Below are positions 18,177 to 26,706 of a DNA stretch of 64,000 bases, one piece after another. Origin of the DNA: Allobosea sp. OK403 (lineage in GTDB: Bacteria; Pseudomonadota; Alphaproteobacteria; Rhizobiales; Beijerinckiaceae); contig NZ_FOQV01000003.1 of assembly GCF_900113835.1 (NCBI RefSeq), positions 806,001 through 870,000 of the forward strand, in the 5' to 3' direction. Within the stretch, counting starts at the first letter, position 1, and each line of letters begins with the position of its first letter. The position numbers and the translations under genes are program-made. The notes beneath the pieces are model-generated. The model saw nothing but the letters and a program-made list of their open reading frames with translations. It had not been told where the DNA came from and did not search any database.

Positions 18177-18824
18177 ATGAACAGCCACCGCCTCCTCACC
18201 GGCAAGGTCGTGATCGCGACCCATAACCAGGGCAAGCTGCGCGAGATGCGCGATTTGCTTGGGCCCTATGGCATCGAACTGGTCTCGGCCGGCGAACTCG
18301 GCCTGCCCGAGCCGGTCGAGGACGGCATGATGTTTTCCGAGAACGCCGCGATCAAGGCCGTCGCCGCGACCAAGGCCTCCGGCCTGCCGGCGCTCTCCGA
18401 TGATTCCGGCATTTGCGTCGACGCGCTCGACGGCGCGCCGGGCCTGTTTTCGGCCAATTGGGCCGGTCCGGGCAAAGACTTCGCCCCGGCGCTCGCCCGC
18501 GTGCAGGCCGAACTCGCCAGGCGCGGTGCGACCACGCCCAACAAGCGCCGGGCGCATTTCGTCTCGGCGCTGGTGATCGCCTGGCCCGACGGGCACCAGG
18601 AGCTGTTCGAGGGCCGCGTTTTCGGCGAGATCGTCGATGCGCCGCGCGGGCTCGGCGGCTTCGGCTATGACCCGATCTTCCGACCCGACGGCCACGCCAA
18701 GACCTTCGGCGAGATGACCACGAGCGAGAAGCACGGCATTCCCGAGGATGGTTCGGCCGGGCTCTCGCATCGCGCGCGCGCCTTCCATGAGCTTGCAGCC
18801 GGCTGCCTGAGGAAGCCCTCATGA
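18177..18824 (+). CDS. rdgB: XTP/dITP diphosphatase RdgB (HAM1 family)
   Basis: Hydrolyses non-canonical nucleotides such as dITP and XTP to monophosphates, keeping them out of DNA. The 215-residue protein has the substrate-binding start VVIATHNQGKLREMRDLL, the central SDDSGICVDALDGAPGLFSA (catalytic Asp) and GGFGYDPIFRPDG, and closes KHGIPEDGSAGLSHRARAF, all family signatures. It ends overlapping hemW by ATGA, indicating translational coupling. Confidence 0.96.
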   Translation: MNSHRLLTGKVVIATHNQGKLREMRDLLGPYGIELVSAGELGLPEPVEDGMMFSENAAIKAVAATKASGLPALSDDSGICVDALDGAPGLFSANWAGPGKDFAPALARVQAELARRGATTPNKRRAHFVSALVIAWPDGHQELFEGRVFGEIVDAPRGLGGFGYDPIFRPDGHAKTFGEMTTSEKHGIPEDGSAGLSHRARAFHELAAGCLRKPS

Positions 18825-20023
18825 CCAACCCGGCCGCCCTCACCGAGCGGCCAGGCGCGATCCTGCATCCCACCGCGGATGCCGGTTTCGCGGTCTATGT
18901 GCATTGGCCGTTCTGCCTGGCCAAATGCCCCTATTGCGACTTCAACTCCCATGTCCGGCACAGTCCGCCCGATCAGGCGCGCTATGTCGCGGCCTTCCGG
19001 CGCGAGATCGCCCATCGTGCGCAGCTCACGCCCGGCCGCACGGTCACCTCGATCTTCTTCGGCGGCGGCACGCCCTCGCTGATGGAGGGCCGCACGGTCG
19101 GTGCGATCCTCGATGCGATCGGCGAGCATTGGGCCGTCGATCCCGCTTGCGAGGTCTCGCTGGAGGCGAACCCGACCAGCGTCGAGGCCGGGCGCTTCCA
19201 GGATTTCCGCGCAGCCGGCGTCAACCGCGTTTCGCTCGGCGTGCAGGCGCTGAACGATGCCGACCTCAAGGCGCTGGGCCGGATGCATTCGACGCAGGAG
19301 GCGTTGGATGCCGTCGCGATCGCGCGCAAATATTTCGAGCGCTATTCCTTCGACCTGATCTATGCCCGTTCGGTCGAGCAGACACCGGCCTTGTGGCGCG
19401 CCGAGCTCGAACTCGCGATCAGCCATGCAGCCGAACATCTCTCGCTCTACCAGCTCACCATCGAGCCCGACACGGCGTTCGAGCGGCTGTTCAAGGCCGG
19501 CAAGCTCGCGATCCCCGATCACGAGGCGGGGGCAGCGCTTTACGAGACCACGCAGGAGATCACGGCCAAGCATGGCATGCCGGTCTACGAGATCTCGAAC
19601 CACGCCAAGCCCGGCGCCGAATGCCGGCACAATCTGGTCTATTGGCGCTATGGCGAATATGCCGGCATCGGGCCCGGCGCGCATGGCCGGCTGGTGACGG
19701 CGCAGGGCCGCATGGCGCATTCGACCGAAAAGAGCCCGGAAGCCTGGCTGACCCGCGTCGAGGCGGAAGGGCATGCGCTGGTCGAGGACGAATTGCTGAA
19801 CGCCGAGGCCCAGGGCGACGAGTATCTGCTGATGGGGCTGAGGCTGGTCGAGGGCATCGACCCGGCCGTGTTCAAGGCTCTTTCCGGGCGGAGTTTGCGT
19901 GAACCGCGCGTCACGAGCCTGATCCTGGATGGGCTGCTGACCCGAAAGCCCGGCGGCAAGCTCGCAGCGACACCCGATGGCGCGCTGCTGCTCAATGCGC
20001 TGGTGGCTGATCTGGCGGCGTGA
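18821..20023 (+). CDS. hemW: radical SAM heme chaperone HemW
   Basis: A 400-residue radical-SAM protein. The cluster motif is CLAKCPYCDF (Cys 32, 36, 39), and the F after the third Cys, rather than the extra Cys of HemN, marks HemW, a heme chaperone/insertase rather than coproporphyrinogen dehydrogenase. Further SAM-binding features are FFGGGTPSL and EVSLEANPTSV, and GVQALNDADLKALGRMHS follows. The C-terminal HemN_C-like domain is present. It overlaps rdgB by four bases. Old databases often call it hemN. Confidence 0.93.
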   Translation: MTNPAALTERPGAILHPTADAGFAVYVHWPFCLAKCPYCDFNSHVRHSPPDQARYVAAFRREIAHRAQLTPGRTVTSIFFGGGTPSLMEGRTVGAILDAIGEHWAVDPACEVSLEANPTSVEAGRFQDFRAAGVNRVSLGVQALNDADLKALGRMHSTQEALDAVAIARKYFERYSFDLIYARSVEQTPALWRAELELAISHAAEHLSLYQLTIEPDTAFERLFKAGKLAIPDHEAGAALYETTQEITAKHGMPVYEISNHAKPGAECRHNLVYWRYGEYAGIGPGAHGRLVTAQGRMAHSTEKSPEAWLTRVEAEGHALVEDELLNAEAQGDEYLLMGLRLVEGIDPAVFKALSGRSLREPRVTSLILDGLLTRKPGGKLAATPDGALLLNALVADLAA

Positions 20024-20030
20024 AGCCGTA

Positions 20031-20161
20031 CGTCATGCTCGGGCCTGACCCGAGCATCTCATAAAATCAGAGCCATTTCCGCGCGAGATTCTCGGGTCTC
20101 CACGGAGTTTATCCTTGGGCCGATCGAAGATCGGACCCGAGGGCTCCGCCCGAGAATGACG
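20031..20161. repeat. imperfect inverted repeat between hemW and the lipoprotein gene
   Basis: The outer arms cgtcatgctcgggcctgacccgag and its facing ctccgcccgagaatgacg fold back on each other with mismatches, and inner parts (gatcgaagatcg) form a second hairpin. It fills the gap between two convergent genes and resembles the other cgtcat...atgacg elements in the window. Likely a dispersed repeat that may also serve as a terminator. Confidence 0.5.
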
Positions 20162-20168
20162 CGAAGGT

Positions 20169-21401
20169 TTACTGCGTCTTCGGCCCGAGATCGCGCGGAG
20201 CCGCGTTGACCGTGACGATCTGGCCGTTGCGAAGCTCCAGCACCGCCAGCCCGCGCTCGTTCTGGCCATCGGGGCGGAAGCGGAAGACGCCGTCGGCGCC
20301 CGCAAAGCCCGAGGCGTTGGTCAGCACCGCTTCCGAGAAGCGCTGCGAACCTTGCGTGCGGGCAAGCGCGGCGGCCAGTGAGACCGCATCATAGGCCAGG
20401 GTCGCGGTGCGGGTCGGGGCGCTGTTGAAGCGCTGCTGGTAGCGCCCGGCGAAGGCGTTGAAGCCGGCCGTATCGGGCGAGGCGAACCAGCCGCCCTGGA
20501 TCGCGGGAACGCGCGCAACGGCGCCGTCGTTCCAGACGCCAGTGCCAAGCGGCTTGACCTTGGTCGGGTCGAACCCGCCCTGCTGCAAGGCGAGGCCGAG
20601 CGCCGGCATGGTGTCGGCTGCCGCCGGCACAAACAGCGCGTCGGCCTGCGGCAGCGACGGAGCAAGCCTGCCGACCGCCGCGCGCATGCTGTTGGCGTCG
20701 CCGCTAAAGCGCTCGATCGCCACGGTGCGCGCGCCGCGGTCGGCGACGGCCTGCTGGAAGGCAGCCTCGACGACCTTGCCGTAAGCGGTATCCGGCACCA
20801 GCGCGGCGAAGGATTTCTTACCCTGCGCCGAGGCGTAGCCGATGACGCGGTTGACGTCGTTCTCGGGCGGGAAGGAGAGCAGGTAGACGCCGCGCGTCGC
20901 GACATTGCTGTCGCTGGAGAAGGCCATGACCGGGCGGTTGGCGGAGCGCGCAACCTGCGCCGCAGCCTGGACGGAGGGCGCAAAGAGCGGGCCGATGATC
21001 AGCTCCGCACCCTCGCGCAGAGCCTCCTGGGTTCCAGCCTGCGCGCCCTCAGGCGTGCCGCGATCATCCTTGACCAGCAATGTCAGGTCGGCACCGGGGA
21101 ATTCAGCGAGCGCCATCTCGGCCGCGTTGCGCAGCGAATTGCCGACCACGGCGCCCTGCCCTTCCGCCGTCAGCGGCAGGATGAGGCCGACCTTGACCTT
21201 GCCATTGCCGATCGTCTGGCCGGTGCTCGCCGGCTGGCCCTGGCCTGCGCCCGGAGAGCCCGTATCGAAGCCCGGCATTCCGGAGGGGCCACCGCTGCAG
21301 GCGGCGAGCGCGAGCGAGGCGAAGACCGCCAGCGCGGGGGTGCGCAGAGACAAGATCGGAGCGAGGTGCCAGGGGCGCAACACGGGGCGATCTCCAGTCA
21401 T
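20169..21401 (-). CDS. LpoA-like/branched-chain-type periplasmic binding lipoprotein
   Basis: A 410-residue lipoprotein of the Peripla_BP_6 (ABC leucine-binding) fold, the 'penicillin-binding protein activator' type. The signal has a lipobox LAAC near residue 34 after ALAVFASLA. The binding fold shows VKVGLILPLTAEGQGAVVGN, RGTPEGAQAGTQEALREGAE and the periplasmic binding core. In Rhizobiales such proteins are the equivalent of LpoA, suggested to activate a class A PBP, and the gene is conserved beside rsmI-yraN-gshB. It is divergent from rsmI. The molecular role is inferred from gene order and fold, not shown. Confidence 0.72.
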   Translation of the reverse strand: MTGDRPVLRPWHLAPILSLRTPALAVFASLALAACSGGPSGMPGFDTGSPGAGQGQPASTGQTIGNGKVKVGLILPLTAEGQGAVVGNSLRNAAEMALAEFPGADLTLLVKDDRGTPEGAQAGTQEALREGAELIIGPLFAPSVQAAAQVARSANRPVMAFSSDSNVATRGVYLLSFPPENDVNRVIGYASAQGKKSFAALVPDTAYGKVVEAAFQQAVADRGARTVAIERFSGDANSMRAAVGRLAPSLPQADALFVPAAADTMPALGLALQQGGFDPTKVKPLGTGVWNDGAVARVPAIQGGWFASPDTAGFNAFAGRYQQRFNSAPTRTATLAYDAVSLAAALARTQGSQRFSEAVLTNASGFAGADGVFRFRPDGQNERGLAVLELRNGQIVTVNAAPRDLGPKTQ

Positions 21402-21600
21402 GAGCCGAACTCTGGACCTAAAACTTATGAACCGGTGCGACGAGAAGCCGCCCGATAGTGCAGTCCCCCGACCGTGGGGCTTTCCTGCCAGTCCGCAATG
21501 GTATTTTCAAGTTGTTAACTCTGAGTTGCGCTGCCCCGATCGGCCTTTCCACGGGCTGCGGCCGTGGCGAAAGCCGAGCGCTTGTGGCAGCGTGCAACCC

Positions 21601-22512
21601 ATGTCGACCCAACCCTCCACACCGCGCTCTCCCAGCTACACCGCCTTCGGGCTCAAAGCCGAGGCTGAGCCGCTCGCGCCCGGGCTGCATATCGTCGCGA
21701 CGCCGATCGGCAATCTGCGCGACATCTCCTTCCGCGCCCTGGCGACGCTTGCGGCGGCCGATGCGGTGCTCGCCGAGGACACCCGGACCTCGAAGACGCT
21801 GCTGGCGCATTACGGCATCTCGACGCCGCTATTGCCCTATCATGAGCACAACGCCGCGCTGATGCGCCCAAAGGTGCTGGCGAAGCTGCGCGAAGGCGGC
21901 CGGCTCGCCTTGATCTCGGATGCGGGCACGCCGCTGGTCTCCGACCCCGGCTACAAGCTCGTCGCCGATGTCGTGGCGGAAGGCTTAGCCGTGACCGGCA
22001 TCCCCGGCCCCTCCGCTGTACTGGCGGCGCTGGTGCTGGCGGGACTGCCGACCGACCGCTTCTTCTTCGAGGGGTTCCTGCCGCCCAAGGCCGCGGCGCG
22101 GCGCGGCCGCCTGACCGAGCTCGCCGCGATTCCCGGCACGCTGGTCTTCTTCGAATCGCCGCGCCGTCTCGCCGAGATGCTGGGCGACGCCGCAGCCGTG
22201 CTCGGCGCGAGGCCGGCCGCCGTGGCGCGCGAACTGACCAAATATTACGAGAATGTCCGGCGCGGCTCGCTGGCCGAACTCGCCAGCCACTATGACAGCG
22301 AGGAGGAGGCGCGCGGCGAGATCGTCGTCATCATCGGCCCGCCCGGGGCCGAGGAATTGGCGCCGGCAGGCGACGTCATCGACGAACGACTGCGCGCCGC
22401 GCTGGCCGATGTCTCGCTGAAGGAGGCGGTGGCGCAGGTCGCGGCGCAGACCGGTCAGCCGCGCCGCAAGATCTACGCCCGCGCGCTCGAGCTGACTCGC
22501 GAGGAGCCTTGA
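21601..22512 (+). CDS. rsmI: 16S rRNA (cytidine(1402)-2'-O)-methyltransferase RsmI
   Basis: Methylates the ribose of C1402 in 16S rRNA. The 303-residue protein shows [54 protein letters not shown] and [29 protein letters not shown], the SAM-binding tetrapyrrole-methylase-like core of RsmI. ATG at 21601 ([17 protein letters not shown]) is chosen because the open frame above it reads into the promoter region and the opposite gene. The stop overlaps the possible TTG of yraN. Confidence 0.95.
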   Translation: MSTQPSTPRSPSYTAFGLKAEAEPLAPGLHIVATPIGNLRDISFRALATLAAADAVLAEDTRTSKTLLAHYGISTPLLPYHEHNAALMRPKVLAKLREGGRLALISDAGTPLVSDPGYKLVADVVAEGLAVTGIPGPSAVLAALVLAGLPTDRFFFEGFLPPKAAARRGRLTELAAIPGTLVFFESPRRLAEMLGDAAAVLGARPAAVARELTKYYENVRRGSLAELASHYDSEEEARGEIVVIIGPPGAEELAPAGDVIDERLRAALADVSLKEAVAQVAAQTGQPRRKIYARALELTREEP

Positions 22513-22889
22513 GGGACGCTGCCCGCAGCGCTCGCGCCAAGCGCTCGGGCACAACCGGCAGACGCTCGGAATGGCTGGCGATCGTCTGGCTCTCCGTGAA
22601 GGGCTACCGGCTGCTGGCGCGGCGCTTCGGCGGCAAGGGCGGCGAGATCGACCTCATCGTCAAGCGCGGCCGCACCATCGCCTTCGTCGAGGTCAAGGCG
22701 CGCGGCGCGCTGGAGGATGCGCTCAGTGCCATCACGCCGCAGAAGCGCCGGCTCGTCGAGGCGCGAATCCGGCAATGGCTCGCACAAAATCCCTGGGCGA
22801 TGGAGCATCATTTGCGGGCCGACGCGGTCTTTCTCGCGCCCCGGCGCTGGCCGCGCCATGTGCCGGGCGTGTTCGAGCTTGTCTTGTGA
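22509..22889 (+). CDS. YraN-family UPF0102 endonuclease-fold protein
   Basis: A 126-residue UPF0102/YraN protein with the Holliday-junction resolvase-like fold. Seen: [20 protein letters not shown] (near residue 17), the Asp of [23 protein letters not shown] (near 40-65) that forms the predicted metal/nuclease site with the EVK motif. Function in vivo is unknown. The TTG at 22509 overlaps the rsmI stop by TTGA. The upstream GAGGAG is too close for an ideal ribosome-binding site, so the exact start is uncertain, but coupling with rsmI is likely. Confidence 0.9.
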   Translation: MRDAARSARAKRSGTTGRRSEWLAIVWLSVKGYRLLARRFGGKGGEIDLIVKRGRTIAFVEVKARGALEDALSAITPQKRRLVEARIRQWLAQNPWAMEHHLRADAVFLAPRRWPRHVPGVFELVL

Positions 22890-22963
22890 CGCAAGGCATC
22901 CCACTTGCCGATGCGGTGCGCGCCGGTCGATAAGGGCGCGCTACACAATCGGAGCGCTCTTCC

Positions 22964-23914
22964 ATGACCCTGAACGTCGCCATCCAGATGGACCCGATCG
23001 AGCGCGTCCGAATCGCCGGCGATACCGGCTTCGCGCTGATGCTGGAGGCGCAGGCGCGCGGACATACGCTCTACACCTACACGCCGGATAAGCTCTCGCT
23101 GCGCGACGGCAAGGTCACCGCCCGGATCAACCCGGTCACGGTGCGCGATGTTGAGGGTGACCATTTTACGGTGGGCACTGAGGAGCGCATCGATCTCTCG
23201 ACGCTCGACGTCGTGCTGCTGCGGCAGGATCCGCCCTTCGACATGGCCTATGTCACGACGACCCATCTGCTCGAGCGCATCCACCCCAAGACGCTGGTGG
23301 TCAACAACCCGACCGAGGTGCGCAACGCGCCCGAAAAGATCCTGGTCACGCATTTCCCGGAGCTGATGCCGCAGACGCTGATCACCCGCGACAAGGCCGA
23401 GATCGAGGCGTTCCGCGACGAATTCGGCGAGATCGTGATGAAGCCGCTTTATGGCCATGGCGGCGCGACGGTGTTCAAGACCAGCAAGGAGGACCCGAAT
23501 TTCGGTTCGCTCTTCGATCTCTTCTCCGGAATCTTCCGCGAGCCCTGGGTCGTGCAGCGCTTCATGAAGGAGGTCTCGGAAGGCGACAAGCGCATCATCC
23601 TGATCGACGGCAAGGCGGCGGGCGCGGTCAACCGGGTGCCGGCGGTGGGGGATCTGCGCGCCAATATGGTGCGCGGCGGCGCGGCAAGGCCGACCGATCT
23701 GTCGAAGCGCGAACTCGAGATCTGCGAGGCCATCGGCCCGACGCTGCGCGAGCGCGGCCTGCTGCTCGTCGGCATCGACGTGATCGGCGGCAACCTGACC
23801 GAGATCAATGTGACGGCGCCGACCGGCGTGCGCGCGATCAAGAAGCTCGGCGGGCCGGATCTGGCGGCGCAGCTATGGGATGTGATCGAGAGCAAGAGGG
23901 GCAGTCGGCAATAG
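22964..23914 (+). CDS. gshB: glutathione synthetase
   Basis: Ligates gamma-glutamylcysteine to glycine with ATP, the second step of glutathione synthesis. The 316-residue ATP-grasp protein begins [20 protein letters not shown], has [22 protein letters not shown], the ATP-grasp [14 protein letters not shown] and [23 protein letters not shown] end (IGIDVIGG... [11 protein letters not shown]). Usual length. It follows yraN by 75 bp, a conserved order in Hyphomicrobiales. Confidence 0.96.
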   Translation: MTLNVAIQMDPIERVRIAGDTGFALMLEAQARGHTLYTYTPDKLSLRDGKVTARINPVTVRDVEGDHFTVGTEERIDLSTLDVVLLRQDPPFDMAYVTTTHLLERIHPKTLVVNNPTEVRNAPEKILVTHFPELMPQTLITRDKAEIEAFRDEFGEIVMKPLYGHGGATVFKTSKEDPNFGSLFDLFSGIFREPWVVQRFMKEVSEGDKRIILIDGKAAGAVNRVPAVGDLRANMVRGGAARPTDLSKRELEICEAIGPTLRERGLLLVGIDVIGGNLTEINVTAPTGVRAIKKLGGPDLAAQLWDVIESKRGSRQ

Positions 23915-23960
23915 GCAATCGGCAGTCGCCTTTCCCCTACTGCCCACTGCCTACTGCCGT
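23901..23960. repeat. gcagtcggcaat-type dispersed inverted repeat, copy 1
   Basis: ggcagtcggcaataggcaatcggcagtcg faces ctgcccactgcctactgccg. The same sequence type occurs at 49100-49181 and 60569-60650. Here it runs into the last codons of the MoeB-like gene and over the gshB stop, so part of the repeat is translated in the C-terminus (SGTAVGSGQ). A mobile-type or REP-like intergenic repeat; function unknown. Confidence 0.65.
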
Positions 23961-24725
23961 CCCGCTCAGCGGATTCCCCGCATCCCAGCCATAGCGCATC
24001 GTCTCGAAGCGCATCGTCAGGGCGTCGACGAGCAGGAGCTTGCCGACCAGCGATTCGCCGAAGCCGGTGACGGCGCGCACCACCTCGAGCGCCATCAGCG
24101 AGCCCATCACGCCCGCGAGCGCCCCCAGCACACCGGCCTCGGCGCAGGGCGCGACCGTGCCGGGCGGCGGCTCCTGCGGGAAGAGGCAGCGATAGGTCGG
24201 GTTGGGCTTGCCGTCGGGGCCGGCCTCATGCGCCCGGATCGTCGTCAGCGAGCCGTCGAAACGGCCGAGCGCGGCAGTGACCAGTGGTCGCCGCTCATGG
24301 AAGCAGGCATCCGAGACGGCATAGCGCGTGGCGAAATTGTCCGAGCCTTCGGCGACGATGTCGTAGAAGGCGATCAGCGCGCGGGCATTGTGCGGATCGA
24401 TGCGGGTGACGTGCTCCTCGACCACGACGTTGGGATTGAGCCCGCGGATGAATTCGGCCGCGACGACGGCCTTGTGCTCGCCGATGTCGGCGGTGCTGAA
24501 AATGGTCTGGCGTTGCAGATTGGAGAGCGAGACGATGTCGTCGTCGACGATGCCGATCTTGCCAATGCCCGCCGCCGCCAGATATTGCAGCAGCGGCGCA
24601 CCCAGCCCGCCCGCGCCGATGACCAGAACACGGGCATTCTTCAGCCGGTTCTGGCCCGGCCCGCCGATCTCCGGCAGCACCAGATGGCGGGCATAGCGCT
24701 CGATCTCAGCATCGTTCAGGCTCAT
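23937..24725 (-). CDS. MoeB/HesA/ThiF-family adenylyltransferase
   Basis: A 262-residue E1-like enzyme that adenylates the C-terminal glycine of a small sulfur carrier (MoaD- or ThiS-like). The nucleotide loop VLVIGAGGLGAPLLQYLAAA (about residues 33-52), the conserved RQTIFSTADIGEHKA with catalytic Arg and Gln, and EGSDNFATRYAVSDAC (Asp for Mg) are present, as is CLFPQEPPPGTVAPCAEAG. It lacks the two CxxC zinc pairs of E. coli MoeB: the first is TYRC and the C-terminal one is absent. The C-terminus ends in an intergenic repeat. The partner cannot be seen in this window, so molybdopterin versus thiamine roles remain open. Confidence 0.9.
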   Translation of the reverse strand: MSLNDAEIERYARHLVLPEIGGPGQNRLKNARVLVIGAGGLGAPLLQYLAAAGIGKIGIVDDDIVSLSNLQRQTIFSTADIGEHKAVVAAEFIRGLNPNVVVEEHVTRIDPHNARALIAFYDIVAEGSDNFATRYAVSDACFHERRPLVTAALGRFDGSLTTIRAHEAGPDGKPNPTYRCLFPQEPPPGTVAPCAEAGVLGALAGVMGSLMALEVVRAVTGFGESLVGKLLLVDALTMRFETMRYGWDAGNPLSGTAVGSGQ

Positions 24726-24884
24726 CCCCTACGGTTAAGCCGATCCCGGCGCTCCTGCAATCGCCGTGGAGGATGGTCGCAGGATCGCGGCGCGATCCCG
24801 GCTTGGCCGCGTCGCCAAGCCATGCCATCGTGAGCCCAGACAGGGCGGGAAAACCGCCCCAAAGATCGAACAGGGGAATGATCC

Positions 24885-25886
24885 ATGCGGTTGAAATCTC
24901 TCGCGCTCGCGCTCGCCGGCGTCGCTCTTTCGGCCGTGGCCGCGATGTCTCAGCAAGCGATCAAGCCGGCGGTCGTCTATGACAAGGGCGGCAAGTTCGA
25001 CAAATCCTTCAATGAGGCCGCCTATATCGGCGCGGAGAAGTTCAAGGCCGAGACCGGCGTGGAGTTCCGCGATTTCGAGCCGACCAACGAAGCCCAGATC
25101 GAGCAGGCGCTGCGCCGCTTCGCCCGCGACGGCAATTCGCCGATCATCGCCGTCGGCTTCTCGCAGGCGACGGCCCTGCAGAAGGTCGCGGCCGAGTTCC
25201 CGGACCTGAAATTCACCATCATCGACATGGTCGTCGAATTGCCGAACGTCCAGTCGATCGTGTTCAAGGAGCATGAAGGCTCCTATCTCGTCGGGCTTCT
25301 CGCCGGCATGGCCTCGAAGACCAACAAGGTCGGCTTCGTCGGCGGCATGGACATTCCGCTGATCCGCAAATTCGCCTGCGGCTATGTCCAGGGCGTCAAG
25401 GCCGCCAAGAAGGACGCCGAGATCTTCCAGAACATGACCGGCTCGACGCCCTCGGCCTGGAACGACCCGGTCAAGGGCGGCGAACTCGCCAAGTCGCAGA
25501 TCGACCGTGGCGCCGACGTGATCTACCACGCGGCAGGCGGCACCGGCATCGGCGTGCTGCGCGCCGCAGCCGATGCCGGCAAGCTCGGCATCGGCGTCGA
25601 TTCCAACCAGAACGGCCTGCAGCCCGGCAAGGTGCTGACCTCGATGCTGAAGCGCGTCGATGTAGCGGCCTATGCCTCCTTCAAGGCAGCACGCGACGGC
25701 ACCTGGAAGCCCGGCATCTCGGTGCTGGGACTGAAGGAGGACGGCGTCGGCTGGGCGCTCGACGACGCCAACAAGGCGCTGATCACGCCCGAGATGAAGG
25801 CCGCAGCCGACAAGGCCAAGGCCGACATCATCAGCGGGGCCGTGAAGGTGCACGACTACATGTCGGATTCGAAGTGCACGATGTGA
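24885..25886 (+). CDS. BMP-family nucleoside-type ABC transporter substrate-binding protein
   Basis: A 333-residue binding protein with a signal peptide (hydrophobic residues 4-20, cleavage near AMS-Q). The fold is the basic membrane protein/PnrA family that binds nucleosides: VVYDKGGKFDKSFNEAAYIG near residue 30, EGSYLVGLLAGMASKTNKVGFVGG near 130, and a C-terminal KSQIDRGADVIYHAAGGTG. Its transporter genes and a cytidine deaminase, purine nucleoside phosphorylase, deoC and deoA follow on the same strand, so it most likely feeds nucleosides into that operon. Confidence 0.93.
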   Translation: MRLKSLALALAGVALSAVAAMSQQAIKPAVVYDKGGKFDKSFNEAAYIGAEKFKAETGVEFRDFEPTNEAQIEQALRRFARDGNSPIIAVGFSQATALQKVAAEFPDLKFTIIDMVVELPNVQSIVFKEHEGSYLVGLLAGMASKTNKVGFVGGMDIPLIRKFACGYVQGVKAAKKDAEIFQNMTGSTPSAWNDPVKGGELAKSQIDRGADVIYHAAGGTGIGVLRAAADAGKLGIGVDSNQNGLQPGKVLTSMLKRVDVAAYASFKAARDGTWKPGISVLGLKEDGVGWALDDANKALITPEMKAAADKAKADIISGAVKVHDYMSDSKCTM

Positions 25887-25968
25887 TCTTCGCGACAGCG
25901 AAGGTCATCCCGGACGCGGCGCGGAAACCACGGCGCGATCCGGGATCGCGTGCCGAAGCACACATCCC

Positions 25969-26706
25969 ATGAACATCACCATCCTCGGCTCGGGCGACGC
26001 CTTCGGATCCGGCGGGCGCTTCAACAGCTGCCTGCATGTCGAGGCGGGCGGAGAGCGCATGCTGCTCGATTGCGGCGCCTCGAGCCTGGTTGCGCTGAAC
26101 AAGGCCGGCCTCGAACGCAACGGCATTTCGACGCTGCTGTTCACGCATTTCCATGGCGACCATTTCGGCGGCCTGCCGGCCTTCCTGCTCGACGCGCAAT
26201 TCGTCTCGCGCCGCAAGGAGCCGCTGGTGATCGCGGGACCGCTCGGCGTCGAGCACCGGGCGCTGCATGCGCTCGACGCCGATTTCCCGGGGGCCGCTAC
26301 CAATGCCTGGCGCTTCCCGATCCGCTATGTCGAGGTCACGCCCGAGAGCCCCGCGCCGCTCGCCGGGATCGACGTCACCGCCTTCCCGATGGTGCATGAC
26401 GAGCGCGCCGGCCCTTGCCAGGGCTACCGGCTGGCCCATGGCGGCAAGGTCTTCGCCTTTTCCGGCGACACGGCCTGGACCGAGGCGCTGGTCCCGCTCG
26501 CAGCCGGGGCCGATGTGCTGCTGGTCGAGTGCTACACATGGGACGTCAAGCTCGCCAACCATCTCGACTACGAAACACTCGCCTCGCACCGGGCCGAGCT
26601 CAAGACGGCACGAATCGTGCTGACGCATATGGGCGTCTCGATGCTCGCGCATCGTGAGCCCTTGCCCGAGGAGCGGGCGCATGACGGCATGGTGATCGCG
26701 CTGTGA
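25969..26706 (+). CDS. MBL-fold metallo-hydrolase
   Basis: A 245-residue metallo-beta-lactamase-fold protein of the RNase Z/PhnP-like group. The metal motif HxHxDH is FHGDHFGG within TLLFTHFHGDHFGGLPAFLL (about residues 60-68), with a later VHDERAGPCQGYRL, FSGDTAWTE, and THMG near 226. Its place inside a nucleoside uptake and breakdown operon, ending GTGA-coupled to the ATPase gene, suggests a phosphodiesterase or cyclic-nucleotide-type activity that releases nucleosides, but this is inference. RNase Z activity is an alternative; exosite-like insert is short. Confidence 0.82.
   Translation: MNITILGSGDAFGSGGRFNSCLHVEAGGERMLLDCGASSLVALNKAGLERNGISTLLFTHFHGDHFGGLPAFLLDAQFVSRRKEPLVIAGPLGVEHRALHALDADFPGAATNAWRFPIRYVEVTPESPAPLAGIDVTAFPMVHDERAGPCQGYRLAHGGKVFAFSGDTAWTEALVPLAAGADVLLVECYTWDVKLANHLDYETLASHRAELKTARIVLTHMGVSMLAHREPLPEERAHDGMVIAL

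Noticed and set aside
18821..20023. HemN coproporphyrinogen dehydrogenase
   Set aside because: The cluster motif is CxxxCxxCDF without the additional HemN Cys, and the gene is linked to rdgB, so HemW is the better call.
20905..21600. Upstream extension of the rsmI frame
   Set aside because: It overlaps the oppositely oriented lipoprotein gene; its residues have no resemblance to RsmI, whose family start is at 21601.
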